Assembly (NCBI RefSeq): GCF_905163445.1
Contig: NC_053190.1
Coordinates: forward strand, 19,353,569 to 19,417,568
DNA from: Pararge aegeria
Lineage: Eukaryota > Arthropoda > Insecta > Lepidoptera > Nymphalidae
DNA length: 64,000 bases
Reading direction: 5' to 3'
In this document: piece after piece, positions 37,503-52,019 of the stretch
How the letters are laid out: every line of letters begins with the position of its first letter
Position numbering within the stretch: position 1 is the stretch's first letter
The notes under the pieces: model-generated
Seen by the model: the letters and a program-made list of their open reading frames with translations, nothing else
Told to the model about the DNA's origin: nothing
The model's database searches: none
Translations under genes and position numbers: made by a program

Positions 37503-38819
37503 CTACCACACCCGTCTGTCTCATTCTGAAAACTATTCAAAATAGTTGCTATTTTTCATTCTCATTCAAATATAAATAATAGTAAATAATATATAATTTT
37601 TGACTGAACTGAACCCTTCATATACATGTTCTAACCTAACCTAACCTAAATCTAGTTTTGACACCTTTAGACTTTAGATTCAAGATTTAATGTGAATATA
37701 TGCATTAATAAAAACTCATTACTATTTTAATACTAGTTATGCTGCTGTTGATGCACTGATGAAAGCCAGATAGCTAGATCAGTTTTTAGTTAGTCGTACT
37801 TGCCGGTGGGCTTAGGTCTAAAGGAATCCAAACTAGTTTTAAAAGGTTTGGATAGGTTAGGTTAGGTTAGAACATGAATAAGACGGGTGCCCGGCCGCAG
37901 GCCGGGCACTTAGGTTCACTTCCGTTTAAAAAAATAAAATAAAAACAAAACGTACCACTACAAAGTACTCTTATTTATATTAGAAGATATTGTAAAATAA
38001 CAATTAATTAAATTTTTTTTTATTTTTTTTTCACTAACACATTAGGCCCGTCGCGCCGCGCCACTACTATATGGGGCGAAGGTGCGAAGGTGACGGTGAG
38101 GACGAAGTACCGAGTCTGATGGCGGCGCCACACAGTGGCGTTATGTCTCTATAAAAGTGGTGGTCTTTTATTATATTATTTATTAATGGTATTTTTTTAA
38201 TATCATATCAATATTGTACCCCGCACGGGTGGAGGTAGGGAGGTAGGGGGTAGGGGTAGTGACGAAAAATAACGATACCGGACTCTTACGAGGTCTCGTA
38301 ATCGGAATGAGTTTCTGCGACTACCATTGTTTGTCGCGGGTAACGGGGAATCAGGGTTCGATTCCGGTGAGGGAGCCTGAGAAACTGCTACCACATCCAA
38401 GGAAGGCAGCAGGCGCGCAAATTACCCACTCCCTGCACGGGGAGGTAGGGGTATAGGTAGTGACGAAAAATAACGATACGGGACTCTTACGAGGCCTCGT
38501 AATCGGAATGAGTACACTTTAAATATTTTAACGAGGTAAAATTTAAGGGCATTGAGGGTCTGGTGCCAGTGGTTGATTAGATGCACACACTATACTTTTT
38601 ATAATTATCCTTTACAAGTACCAGTACAATTACTGGTAATGACATAGAGTTGAGTTTGAGAATTGAATTATAAATATTTCAAAAGTATCGAATAATCAAT
38701 ACACTTGTAAATATAGACGCGCAAGGTCGTTACACGAACCGCTTACCATTATAGTAAAGTACTATGCAAACACATATAACATATACGCAATAAGGGAACT
38801 TTAAATTGGAGATTTTACC
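37503..38819 (+). repeat. Satellite unit 29, 1317 bp
   Basis: Short form. The 18S block is 38219-38569 with gagAAAC and a private cacgggTgg that shortens the first G-tract of the G-rich motif. Confidence 0.95.
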
Positions 38820-40136
38820 CTACCACACCCGTCTGTCTCATTCTGAAAACTATTCAAAATAATTGCTATTTTTCATTCTCATTCAAATATAAATAATAGT
38901 AAATAATATATAATTTTTGACTGAACTGAACCCTTCATATACATGTTCTAACCTAACCTAACCTAAATCTAGTTTTGACACCTTTAGACTTTAGATTCAA
39001 GATTTAATGTGAATATATGCATTAATAAAAACTCATTACTATTTTAATACTAGTTATGCTGCTGTTGATGCACTGATGAAAGCCAGATAGCTAGATCAGT
39101 TTTTAGTTAGTCGTACTTGCCGGTGGGCTTAGGTCTAAAGGAATCCAAACTAGTTTTAAAAGGTTTGGATAGGTTAGGTTAGGTTAGAACATGAATAAGA
39201 CGGGTGCCCGGCCGCAGGCCGGGCACTTAGGTTCACTTCCGTTTAAAAAAATAAAATAAAAACAAAACGTACCACTACAAAGTACTCTTATTTATATTAG
39301 AAGATATTGTAAAATAACAATTAATTAAATTTTTTTTTATTTTTTTTTCACTAACACGTTAGGCCCGTCGCGCCGCGCCACTACTATATGGGGCGAAGGT
39401 GCGAAGGTGACGGTGAGGACGAAGTACCGAGTCTGATGGCGGCGCCACACAGTGGCGTTATGTCTCTATAAAAGTGGTGGTTTTTTATTATATTATTTAT
39501 TAATGGTATTTTTTTAATATCATATCAATATTGTACCCCGCACGGGGGGAGGTAGGGAGGTAGGGGGTAGGGGTAGTGACGAAAAATAACGATACCGGAC
39601 TCTTACGAGGTCTCGTAATCGGAATGAGTTTCTGCGACTACCATTGTTTGTCGCGGGTAACGGGGAATCAGGGTTCGATTCCGGTGAGGGAGCCTGAGCA
39701 ACTGCTACCACATCCAAGGAAGGCAGCAGGCGCGCAAATTACCCACTCCCTGCACGGGGAGGTAGGGGTATAGGTAGTGACGAAAAATAACGATACGGGA
39801 CTCTTACGAGGCCTCGTAATCGGAATGAGTACACTTTAAATATTTTAACGAGGTAAAATTTAAGGGCATTGAGGGTCTGGTGCCAGTGGTTGATTAGATG
39901 CACACACTATACTTTTTATAATTATCCTTTACAAGTACCAGTACAATTACTGGTAATGACATAGAGTTGAGTTTGAGAATTGAATTATAAATATTTCAAA
40001 AGTATCGAATAATCAATACACTTGTAAATATAGACGCGCAAGGTCGTTACACGAACCGCTTACCATTATAGTAAAGTACTATGCAAACACATATAACATA
40101 TACGCAATAAGGGAACTTTAAATTGGAGATTTTACC
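38820..40136 (+). repeat. Satellite unit 30, 1317 bp
   Basis: Short form with aatAAttgc and cacGttagg. The 18S block is 39536-39886 with gagCAAC. Confidence 0.95.
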
Positions 40137-41453
40137 CTACCACACCCGTCTGTCTCATTCTGAAAACTATTCAAAATAGTTGCTATTTTTCATTCTCATT
40201 CAAATATAAATAATAGTAAATAATATATAATTTTTGACTGAACTGAACCCTTCATATACATGTTCTAACCTAACCTAACCTAAATCTAGTTTTGACACCT
40301 TTAGACTTTAGATTCAAGATTTAATGTGAATATATGCATTAATAAAAACTCATTACTATTTTAATACTAGTTATGCTGCTGTTGATGCACTGATGAAAGC
40401 CAGATAGCTAGATCAGTTTTTAGTTAGTCGTACTTGCCGGTGGGCTTAGGTCTAAAGGAATCCAAACTAGTTTTAAAAGGTTTGGATAGGTTAGGTTAGG
40501 TTAGAACATGAATAAGACGGGTGCCCGGCCGCAGGCCGGGCACTTAGGTTCACTTCCGTTTAAAAAAATAAAATAAAAACAAAACGTACCACTACAAAGT
40601 ACTCTTATTTATATTAGAAGATATTGTAAAATAACAATTAATAAAATTTTTTTTTATTTTTTTTTCACTAACACATTAGGCCCGTCGCGCCGCGCCACTA
40701 CTATATGGGGCGAAGGTGCGAAGGTGACGGTGAGGACGAAGTACCGAGTCTGATGGCGGCGCCACACAGTGGCGTTATGTCTCTATAAAAGTGGTGGTTT
40801 TTTATTATATTATTTATTAATGGTATTTTTTTAATATCATATCAATATTGTACCCCGCACGGGGGGAGGTAGGGAGGTAGGGGGTAGGGGTAGTGACGAA
40901 AAATAACGATACCGGACTCTTACGAGGTCTCGTAATCGGAATGAGTTTCTGCGACTACCATTGTTTGTCGCGGGTAACGGGGAATCAGGGTTCGATTCCG
41001 GTGAGGGAGCCTGAGCAACTGCTACCACATCCAAGGAAGGCAGCAGGCGCGCAAATTACCCACTCCCTGCACGGGGAGGTAGGGGTATAGGTAGTGACGA
41101 AAAATAACGATACGGGACTCTTACGAGGCCTCGTAATCGGAATGAGTACACTTTAAATATTTTAACGAGGTAAAATTTAAGGGCATTGAGGGTCTGGTGC
41201 CAGTGGTTGATTAGATGCACACACTATACTTTTTATAATTATCCTTTACAAGTACCAGTACAATTACTGGTAATGACATAGAGTTGAGTTTGAGAATTGA
41301 ATTATAAATATTTCAAAAGTATCGAATAATCAATACACTTGTAAATATAGACGCGCAAGGTCGTTACACGAACCGCTTACCATTATAGTAAAGTACTATG
41401 CAAACACATATAACATATACGCAATAAGGGAACTTTAAATTGGAGATTTTACC
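40137..41453 (+). repeat. Satellite unit 31, 1317 bp
   Basis: Short form with attaatAaaa before the T-run. The 18S block is 40853-41203 with gagCAAC. Confidence 0.95.
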
Positions 41454-42770
41454 CTACCACACCCGTCTGTCTCATTCTGAAAACTATTCAAAATAGTTGC
41501 TATTTTTCATTCTCATTCAAATATAAATAATAGTAAATAATATATAATTTTTGACTGAACTGAACCCTTCATATACATGTTCTAACCTAACCTAACCTAA
41601 ATCTAGTTTTGACACCTTTAGACTTTAGATTCAAGATTTAATGTGAATATATGCATTAATAAAAACTCATTACTATTTTAATACTAGTTATGCTGCTGTT
41701 GATGCACTGATGAAAGCCAGATAGCTAGATCAGTTTTTAGTTAGTCGTACTTGCCGGTGGGCTTAGGTCTAAAGGAATCCAAACTAGTTTTAAAAGGTTT
41801 GGATAGGTTAGGTTAGGTTAGAACATGAATAAGACGGGTGCCCGGCCGCAGGCCGGGCACTTAGGTTCACTTCCGTTTAAAAAAATAAAATAAAAACAAA
41901 ACGTACCACTACAAAGTACTCTTATTTATATTAGAAGATATTGTAAAATAACAATTAATTAAATTTTTTTTTATTTTTTTTTCACTAACACATTAGGCCC
42001 GTCGCGCCGCGCCACTACTATATGGGGCGAAGGTGCGAAGGTGACGGTGAGGACGAAGTACCGAGTCTGATGGCGGCGCCACACAGTGGCGTTATGTCTC
42101 TATAAAAGTGGTGGTCTTTTATTATATTATTTATTAATGGTATTTTTTTAATATCATATCAATATTGTACCCCGCACGGGGGGAGGTAGGGAGGTAGGGG
42201 GTAGGGGTAGTGACGAAAAATAACGATACCGGACTCTTACGAGGTCTCGTAATCGGAATGAGTTTCTGCGACTACCATTGTTTGTCGCGGGTAACGGGGA
42301 ATCAGGGTTCGATTCCGGTGAGGGAGCCTGAGAAACTGCTACCACATCCAAGGAAGGCAGCAGGCGCGCAAATTACCCACTCCCTGCACGGGGAGGTAGG
42401 GGTATAGGTAGTGACGAAAAATAACGATACGGGACTCTTACGAGGCCTCGTAATCGGAATGAGTACACTTTAAATATTTTAACGAGGTAAAATTTAAGGG
42501 CATTGAGGGTCTGGTGCCAGTGGTTGATTAGATGCACACACTATACTTTTTATAATTATCCTTTACAAGTACCAGTACAATTACTGGTAATGACATAGAG
42601 TTGAGTTTGAGAATTGAATTATAAATATTTCAAAAGTATCGAATAATCAATACACTTGTAAATATAGACGCGCAAGGTCGTTACACGAACCGCTTACCAT
42701 TATAGTAAAGTACTATGCAAACACATATAACATATACGCAATAAGGGAACTTTAAATTGGAGATTTTACC
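41454..42770 (+). repeat. Satellite unit 32, 1317 bp
   Basis: Short form with aatAGttgc. The 18S block is 42170-42520 with gagAAAC and ggtCtttta. Confidence 0.95.
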
Positions 42771-44087
42771 CTACCACACCCGTCTGTCTCATTCTGAAAA
42801 CTATTCAAAATAATTGCTATTTTTCATTCTCATTCAAATATAAATAATAGTAAATAATATATAATTTTTGACTGAACTGAACCCTTCATATACATGTTCT
42901 AACCTAACCTAACCTAAATCTAGTTTTGACACCTTTAGACTTTAGATTCAAGATTTAATGTGAATATATGCATTAATAAAAACTCATTACTATTTTAATA
43001 CTAGTTATGCTGCTGTTGATGCACTGATGAAAGCCAGATAGCTAGATCAGTTTTTAGTTAGTCGTACTTGCCGGTGGGCTTAGGTCTAAAGGAATCCAAA
43101 CTAGTTTTAAAAGGTTTGGATAGGTTAGGTTAGGTTAGAACATGAATAAGACGGGTGCCCGGCCGCAGGCCGGGCACTTAGGTTCACTTCCGTTTAAAAA
43201 AATAAAATAAAAACAAAACGTACCACTACAAAGTACTCTTATTTATATTAGAAGATATTGTAAAATAACAATTAATAAAATTTTTTTTTATTTTTTTTTC
43301 ACTAACACGTTAGGCCCGTCGCGCCGCGCCACTACTATATGGGGCGAAGGTGCGAAGGTGACGGTGAGGACGAAGTACCGAGTCTGATGGCGGCGCCACA
43401 CAGTGGCGTTATGTCTCTATAAAAGTGGTGGTTTTTTATTATATTATTTATTAATGGTATTTTTTTAATATCATATCAATATTGTACCCCGCACGGGGGG
43501 AGGTAGGGAGGTAGGGGGTAGGGGTAGTGACGAAAAATAACGATACCGGACTCTTACGAGGTCTCGTAATCGGAATGAGTTTCTGCGACTACCATTGTTT
43601 GTCGCGGGTAACGGGGAATCAGGGTTCGATTCCGGTGAGGGAGCCTGAGCAACTGCTACCACATCCAAGGAAGGCAGCAGGCGCGCAAATTACCCACTCC
43701 CTGCACGGGGAGGTAGGGGTATAGGTAGTGACGAAAAATAACGATACGGGACTCTTACGAGGCCTCGTAATCGGAATGAGTACACTTTAAATATTTTAAC
43801 GAGGTAAAATTTAAGGGCATTGAGGGTCTGGTGCCAGTGGTTGATTAGATGCACACACTATACTTTTTATAATTATCCTTTACAAGTACCAGTACAATTA
43901 CTGGTAATGACATAGAGTTGAGTTTGAGAATTGAATTATAAATATTTCAAAAGTATCGAATAATCAATACACTTGTAAATATAGACGCGCAAGGTCGTTA
44001 CACGAACCGCTTACCATTATAGTAAAGTACTATGCAAACACATATAACATATACGCAATAAGGGAACTTTAAATTGGAGATTTTACC
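42771..44087 (+). repeat. Satellite unit 33, 1317 bp
   Basis: Short form with aatAAttgc, attaatAaaa and cacGttagg, the same triple as unit 18. The 18S block is 43487-43837 with gagCAAC. Confidence 0.95.
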
Positions 44088-45404
44088 CTACCACACCCGT
44101 CTGTCTCATTCTGAAAACTATTCAAAATAGTTGCTATTTTTCATTCTCATTCAAATATAAATAATAGTAAATAATATATAATTTTTGACTGAACTGAACC
44201 CTTCATATACATGTTCTAACCTAACCTAACCTAAATCTAGTTTTGACACCTTTAGACTTTAGATTCAAGATTTAATGTGAATATATGCATTAATAAAAAC
44301 TCATTACTATTTTAATACTAGTTATGCTGCTGTTGATGCACTGATGAAAGCCAGATAGCTAGATCAGTTTTTAGTTAGTCGTACTTGCCGGTGGGCTTAG
44401 GTCTAAAGGAATCCAAACTAGTTTTAAAAGGTTTGGATAGGTTAGGTTAGGTTAGAACATGAATAAGACGGGTGCCCGGCCGCAGGCCGGGCACTTAGGT
44501 TCACTTCCGTTTAAAAAAATAAAATAAAAACAAAACGTACCACTACAAAGTACTCTTATTTATATTAGAAGATATTGTAAAATAACAATTAATAAAATTT
44601 TTTTTTATTTTTTTTTCACTAACACATTAGGCCCGTCGCGCCGCGCCACTACTATATGGGGCGAAGGTGCGAAGGTGACGGTGAGGACGAAGTACCGAGT
44701 CTGATGGCGGCGCCACACAGTGGCGTTATGTCTCTATAAAAGTGGTGGTTTTTTATTATATTATTTATTAATGGTATTTTTTTAATATCATATCAATATT
44801 GTACCCCGCACGGGGGGAGGTAGGGAGGTAGGGGGTAGGGGTAGTGACGAAAAATAACGATACCGGACTCTTACGAGGTCTCGTAATCGGAATGAGTTTC
44901 TGCGACTACCATTGTTTGTCGCGGGTAACGGGGAATCAGGGTTCGATTCCGGTGAGGGAGCCTGAGCCACTGCTACCACATCCAAGGAAGGCAGCAGGCG
45001 CGCAAATTACCCACTCCCTGCACGGGGAGGTAGGGGTATAGGTAGTGACGAAAAATAACGATACGGGACTCTTACGAGGCCTCGTAATCGGAATGAGTAC
45101 ACTTTAAATATTTTAACGAGGTAAAATTTAAGGGCATTGAGGGTCTGGTGCCAGTGGTTGATTAGATGCACACACTATACTTTTTATAATTATCCTTTAC
45201 AAGTACCAGTACAATTACTGGTAATGACATAGAGTTGAGTTTGAGAATTGAATTATAAATATTTCAAAAGTATCGAATAATCAATACACTTGTAAATATA
45301 GACGCGCAAGGTCGTTACACGAACCGCTTACCATTATAGTAAAGTACTATGCAAACACATATAACATATACGCAATAAGGGAACTTTAAATTGGAGATTT
45401 TACC
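44088..45404 (+). repeat. Satellite unit 34, 1317 bp
   Basis: Short form with attaatAaaa. The 18S block is 44804-45154 with a private gagCCAC. Confidence 0.95.
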
Positions 45405-46721
45405 CTACCACACCCGTCTGTCTCATTCTGAAAACTATTCAAAATAATTGCTATTTTTCATTCTCATTCAAATATAAATAATAGTAAATAATATATAATT
45501 TTTGACTGAACTGAACCCTTCATATACATGTTCTAACCTAACCTAACCTAAATCTAGTTTTGACACCTTTAGACTTTAGATTCAAGATTTAATGTGAATT
45601 TATGCATTAATAAAAACTCATTACTATTTTAATACTAGTTATGCTGCTGTTGATGCACTGATGAAAGCCAGATAGCTAGATCAGTTTTTAGTTAGTCGTA
45701 CTTGCCGGTGGGCTTAGGTCTAAAGGAATCCAAACTAGTTTTAAAAGGTTTGGATAGGTTAGGTTAGGTTAGAACATGAATAAGACGGGTGCCCGGCCGC
45801 AGGCCGGGCACTTAGGTTCACTTCCGTTTAAAAAAATAAAATAAAAACAAAACGTACCACTACAAAGTACTCTTATTTATATTAGAAGATATTGTAAAAT
45901 AACAATTAATTAAATTTTTTTTTATTTTTTTTTCACTAACACATTAGGCCCGTCGCGCCGCGCCACTACTATATGGGGCGAAGGTGCGAAGGTGACGGTG
46001 AGGACGAAGTACCGAGTCTGATGGCGGCGCCACACAGTGGCGTTATGTCTCTATAAAAGTGGTGGTCTTTTATTATATTATTTATTAATGGTATTTTTTT
46101 AATATCATATCAATATTGTACCCCGCACGGGGGGAGGTAGGGAGGTAGGGGGTAGGGGTAGTGACGAAAAATAACGATACCGGACTCTTACGAGGTCTCG
46201 TAATCGGAATGAGTTTCTGCGACTACCATTGTTTGTCGCGGGTAACGGGGAATCAGGGTTCGATTCCGGTGAGGGAGCCTGAGAAACTGCTACCACATCC
46301 AAGGAAGGCAGCAGGCGCGCAAATTACCCACTCCCTGCACGGGGAGGTAGGGGTATAGGTAGTGACGAAAAATAACGATACGGGACTCTTACGAGGCCTC
46401 GTAATCGGAATGAGTACACTTTAAATATTTTAACGAGGTAAAATTTAAGGGCATTGAGGGTCTGGTGCCAGTGGTTGATTAGATGCACACACTATACTTT
46501 TTATAATTATCCTTTACAAGTACCAGTACAATTACTGGTAATGACATAGAGTTGAGTTTGAGAATTGAATTATAAATATTTCAAAAGTATCGAATAATCA
46601 ATACACTTGTAAATATAGACGCGCAAGGTCGTTACACGAACCGCTTACCATTATAGTAAAGTACTATGCAAACACATATAACATATACGCAATAAGGGAA
46701 CTTTAAATTGGAGATTTTACC
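45405..46721 (+). repeat. Satellite unit 35, 1317 bp
   Basis: Short form with aatAAttgc and the gaatTtatgc change shared with unit 5, about 40 kb away. The 18S block is 46121-46471 with gagAAAC. Confidence 0.95.
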
Positions 46722-48068
46722 CTACCACACCCGTCTGTCTCATTCTGAAAACTATTCAAAATAATTGCTATTTTTCATTCTCATTCAAATATAAATAATA
46801 GTAAATAATATATAATTTTTGACTGAACTGAACCCAAGTGCCCGGCCTGCGGCCGGGCACCCGTCATATTATACATGTTCTAACCTAACCTAACCTAAAT
46901 CTAGTTTTGATTCCTTTAGACTTTAGATTCAAGATTTAATGTGAATATATGCATTAATAAAAACTCATTACTATTTTAATACTAGTTATGCTGCTGTTGA
47001 TGCACTGATGAAAGCCAGATAGCTAGATCAGTTTTTAGTTAGTCGTACTTGCCGGTGGGCTTAGGTCTAAAGGAATCCAAACTAGTTTTAAAAGGTTTGG
47101 ATAGGTTAGGTTAGGTTAGAACATGAATAAGACGGGTGCCCGGCCGCAGGCCGGGCACTTAGGTTCACTTCCGTTTAAAAAAATAAAATAAAAACAAAAC
47201 GTACCACTACAAAGTACTCTTATTTATATTAGAAGATATTGTAAAATAACAATTAATTAAATTTTTTTTTATTTTTTTTTCACTAACACATTAGGCCCGT
47301 CGCGCCGCGCCACTACTATATGGGGCGAAGGTGCGAAGGTGACGGTGAGGACGAAGTACCGAGTCTGATGGCGGCGCCACACAGTGGCGTTATGTCTCTA
47401 TAAAAGTGGTGGTCTTTTATTATATTATTTATTAATGGTATTTTTTTAATATCATATCAATATTGTACCCCGCACGGGGGGAGGTAGGGAGGTAGGGGGT
47501 AGGGGTAGTGACGAAAAATAACGATACCGGACTCTTACGAGGTCTCGTAATCGGAATGAGTTTCTGCGACTACCATTGTTTGTCGCGGGTAACGGGGAAT
47601 CAGGGTTCGATTCCGGTGAGGGAGCCTGAGCAACTGCTACCACATCCAAGGAAGGCAGCAGGCGCGCAAATTACCCACTCCCTGCACGGGGAGGTAGGGG
47701 TATAGGTAGTGACGAAAAATAACGATACGGGACTCTTACGAGGCCTCGTAATCGGAATGAGTACACTTTAAATATTTTAACGAGGTAAAATTTAAGGGCA
47801 TTGAGGGTCTGGTGCCAGTGGTTGATTAGATGCACACACTATACTTTTTATAATTATCCTTTACAAGTACCAGTACAATTACTGGTAATGACATAGAGTT
47901 GAGTTTGAGAATTGAATTATAAATATTTCAAAAGTATCGAATAATCAATACACTTGTAAATATAGACGCGCAAGGTCGTTACACGAACCGCTTACCATTA
48001 TAGTAAAGTACTATGCAAACACATATAACATATACGCAATAAGGGAACTTTAAATTGGAGATTTTACC
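46722..48068 (+). repeat. Satellite unit 36, long form, 1347 bp
   Basis: The left palindrome is at 46838 and is followed by a private cacccGtcat, which restores a match to the right arm. The 18S block is 47468-47818 with gagCAAC, and ggtCtttta is present. Confidence 0.95.
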
Positions 48069-49385
48069 CTACCACACCCGTCTGTCTCATTCTGAAAACT
48101 ATTCAAAATAGTTGCTATTTTTCATTCTCATTCAAATATAAATAATAGTAAATAATATATAATTTTTGACTGAACTGAACCCTTCATATACATGTTCTAA
48201 CCTAACCTAACCTAAATCTAGTTTTGACACCTTTAGACTTTAGATTCAAGATTTAATGTGAATATATGCATTAATAAAAACTCATTACTATTTTAATACT
48301 AGTTATGCTGCTGTTGATGCACTGATGAAAGCCAGATAGCTAGATCAGTTTTTAGTTAGTCGTACTTGCCGGTGGGCTTAGGTCTAAAGGAATCCAAACT
48401 AGTTTTAAAAGGTTTGGATAGGTTAGGTTAGGTTAGAACATGAATAAGACGGGTGCCCGGCCGCAGGCCGGGCACTTAGGTTCACTTCCGTTTAAAAAAA
48501 TAAAATAAAAACAAAACGTACCACTACAAAGTACTCTTATTTATATTAGAAGATATTGTAAAATAACAATTAATTAAATTTTTTTTTATTTTTTTTTCAC
48601 TAACACATTAGGCCCGTCGCGCCGCGCCACTACTATATGGGGCGAAGGTGCGAAGGTGACGGTGAGGACGAAGTACCGAGTCTGATGGCGGCGCCACACA
48701 GTGGCGTTATGTCTCTATAAAAGTGGTGGTCTTTTATTATATTATTTATTAATGGTATTTTTTTAATATCATATCAATATTGTACCCCGCACGGGGGGAG
48801 GTAGGGAGGTAGGGGGTAGGGGTAGTGACGAAAAATAACGATACCGGACTCTTACGAGGTCTCGTAATCGGAATGAGTTTCTGCGACTACCATTGTTTGT
48901 CGCGGGTAACGGGGAATCAGGGTTCGATTCCGGTGAGGGAGCCTGAGAAACTGCTACCACATCCAAGGAAGGCAGCAGGCGCGCAAATTACCCACTCCCT
49001 GCACGGGGAGGTAGGGGTATAGGTAGTGACGAAAAATAACGATACGGGACTCTTACGAGGCCTCGTAATCGGAATGAGTACACTTTAAATATTTTAACGA
49101 GGTAAAATTTAAGGGCATTGAGGGTCTGGTGCCAGTGGTTGATTAGATGCACACACTATACTTTTTATAATTATCCTTTACAAGTACCAGTACAATTACT
49201 GGTAATGACATAGAGTTGAGTTTGAGAATTGAATTATAAATATTTCAAAAGTATCGAATAATCAATACACTTGTAAATATAGACGCGCAAGGTCGTTACA
49301 CGAACCGCTTACCATTATAGTAAAGTACTATGCAAACACATATAACATATACGCAATAAGGGAACTTTAAATTGGAGATTTTACC
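48069..49385 (+). repeat. Satellite unit 37, 1317 bp
   Basis: Short form with gaCAcc. The 18S block is 48785-49135 with gagAAAC. Confidence 0.95.
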
Positions 49386-50702
49386 CTACCACACCCGTCT
49401 GTCTCATTCTGAAAACTATTCAAAATAGTTGCTATTTTTCATTCTCATTCAAATATAAATAATAGTAAATAATATATAATTTTTGACTGAACTGAACCCT
49501 TCATATACATGTTCTAACCTAACCTAACCTAAATCTAGTTTTGATTCCTTTAGACTTTAGATTCAAGATTTAATGTGAATATATGCATTAATAAAAACTC
49601 ATTACTATTTTAATACTAGTTATGCTGCTGTTGATGCACTGATGAAAGCCAGATAGCTAGATCAGTTTTTAGTTAGTCGTACTTGCCGGTGGGCTGAGGT
49701 CTAAAGGAATCCAAACTAGTTTTAAAAGGTTTGGATAGGTTAGGTTAGGTTAGAACATGAATAAGACGGGTGCCCGGCCGCAGGCCGGGCACTTAGGTTC
49801 ACTTCCGTTTAAAAAAATAAAATAAAAACAAAACGTACCACTACAAAGTACTCTTATTTATATTAGAAGATATTGTAAAATAACAATTAATTAAATTTTT
49901 TTTTATTTTTTTTTCACTAACACATTAGGCCCGTCGCGCCGCGCCACTACTATATGGGGCGAAGGTGCGAAGGTGACGGTGAGGACGAAGTACCGAGTCT
50001 GATGGCGGCGCCACACAGTGGCGTTATGTCTCTATAAAAGTGGTGGTCTTTTATTATATTATTTATTAATGGTATTTTTTTAATATCATATCAATATTGT
50101 ACCCCGCACGGGGGGAGGTAGGGAGGTAGGGGGTAGGGGTAGTGACGAAAAATAACGATACCGGACTCTTACGAGGTCTCGTAATCGGAATGAGTTTCTG
50201 CGACTACCATTGTTTGTCGCGGGTAACGGGGAATCAGGGTTCGATTCCGGTGAGGGAGCCTGAGAAACTGCTACCACATCCAAGGAAGGCAGCAGGCGCG
50301 CAAATTACCCACTCCCTGCACGGGGAGGTAGGGGTATAGGTAGTGACGAAAAATAACGATACGGGACTCTTACGAGGCCTCGTAATCGGAATGAGTACAC
50401 TTTAAATATTTTAACGAGGTAAAATTTAAGGGCATTGAGGGTCTGGTGCCAGTGGTTGATTAGATGCACACACTATACTTTTTATAATTATCCTTTACAA
50501 GTACCAGTACAATTACTGGTAATGACATAGAGTTGAGTTTGAGAATTGAATTATAAATATTTCAAAAGTATCGAATAATCAATACACTTGTAAATATAGA
50601 CGCGCAAGGTCGTTACACGAACCGCTTACCATTATAGTAAAGTACTATGCAAACACATATAACATATACGCAATAAGGGAACTTTAAATTGGAGATTTTA
50701 CC
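49386..50702 (+). repeat. Satellite unit 38, 1317 bp
   Basis: Short form but with gaTTcc, and gggctGagg in place of gggctTagg. The 18S block is 50102-50452 with gagAAAC. This haplotype recurs in units 39, 42 and 45. Confidence 0.95.
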
Positions 50703-52019
50703 CTACCACACCCGTCTGTCTCATTCTGAAAACTATTCAAAATAGTTGCTATTTTTCATTCTCATTCAAATATAAATAATAGTAAATAATATATAATTTT
50801 TGACTGAACTGAACCCTTCATATACATGTTCTAACCTAACCTAACCTAAATCTAGTTTTGATTCCTTTAGACTTTAGATTCAAGATTTAATGTGAATATA
50901 TGCATTAATAAAAACTCATTACTATTTTAATACTAGTTATGCTGCTGTTGATGCACTGATGAAAGCCAGATAGCTAGATCAGTTTTTAGTTAGTCGTACT
51001 TGCCGGTGGGCTGAGGTCTAAAGGAATCCAAACTAGTTTTAAAAGGTTTGGATAGGTTAGGTTAGGTTAGAACATGAATAAGACGGGTGCCCGGCCGCAG
51101 GCCGGGCACTTAGGTTCACTTCCGTTTAAAAAAATAAAATAAAAACAAAACGTACCACTACAAAGTACTCTTATTTATATTAGAAGATATTGTAAAATAA
51201 CAATTAATTAAATTTTTTTTTATTTTTTTTTCACTAACACATTAGGCCCGTCGCGCCGCGCCACTACTATATGGGGCGAAGGTGCGAAGGTGACGGTGAG
51301 GACGAAGTACCGAGTCTGATGGCGGCGCCACACAGTGGCGTTATGTCTCTATAAAAGTGGTGGTCTTTTATTATATTATTTATTAATGGTATTTTTTTAA
51401 TATCATATCAATATTGTACCCCGCACGGGGGGAGGTAGGGAGGTAGGGGGTAGGGGTAGTGACGAAAAATAACGATACCGGACTCTTACGAGGTCTCGTA
51501 ATCGGAATGAGTTTCTGCGACTACCATTGTTTGTCGCGGGTAACGGGGAATCAGGGTTCGATTCCGGTGAGGGAGCCTGAGAAACTGCTACCACATCCAA
51601 GGAAGGCAGCAGGCGCGCAAATTACCCACTCCCTGCACGGGGAGGTAGGGGTATAGGTAGTGACGAAAAATAACGATACGGGACTCTTACGAGGCCTCGT
51701 AATCGGAATGAGTACACTTTAAATATTTTAACGAGGTAAAATTTAAGGGCATTGAGGGTCTGGTGCCAGTGGTTGATTAGATGCACACACTATACTTTTT
51801 ATAATTATCCTTTACAAGTACCAGTACAATTACTGGTAATGACATAGAGTTGAGTTTGAGAATTGAATTATAAATATTTCAAAAGTATCGAATAATCAAT
51901 ACACTTGTAAATATAGACGCGCAAGGTCGTTACACGAACCGCTTACCATTATAGTAAAGTACTATGCAAACACATATAACATATACGCAATAAGGGAACT
52001 TTAAATTGGAGATTTTACC
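50703..52019 (+). repeat. Satellite unit 39, 1317 bp
   Basis: It matches unit 38 at all diagnostic sites I checked, so it is probably a direct tandem duplicate. The 18S block is 51419-51769. Confidence 0.95.
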
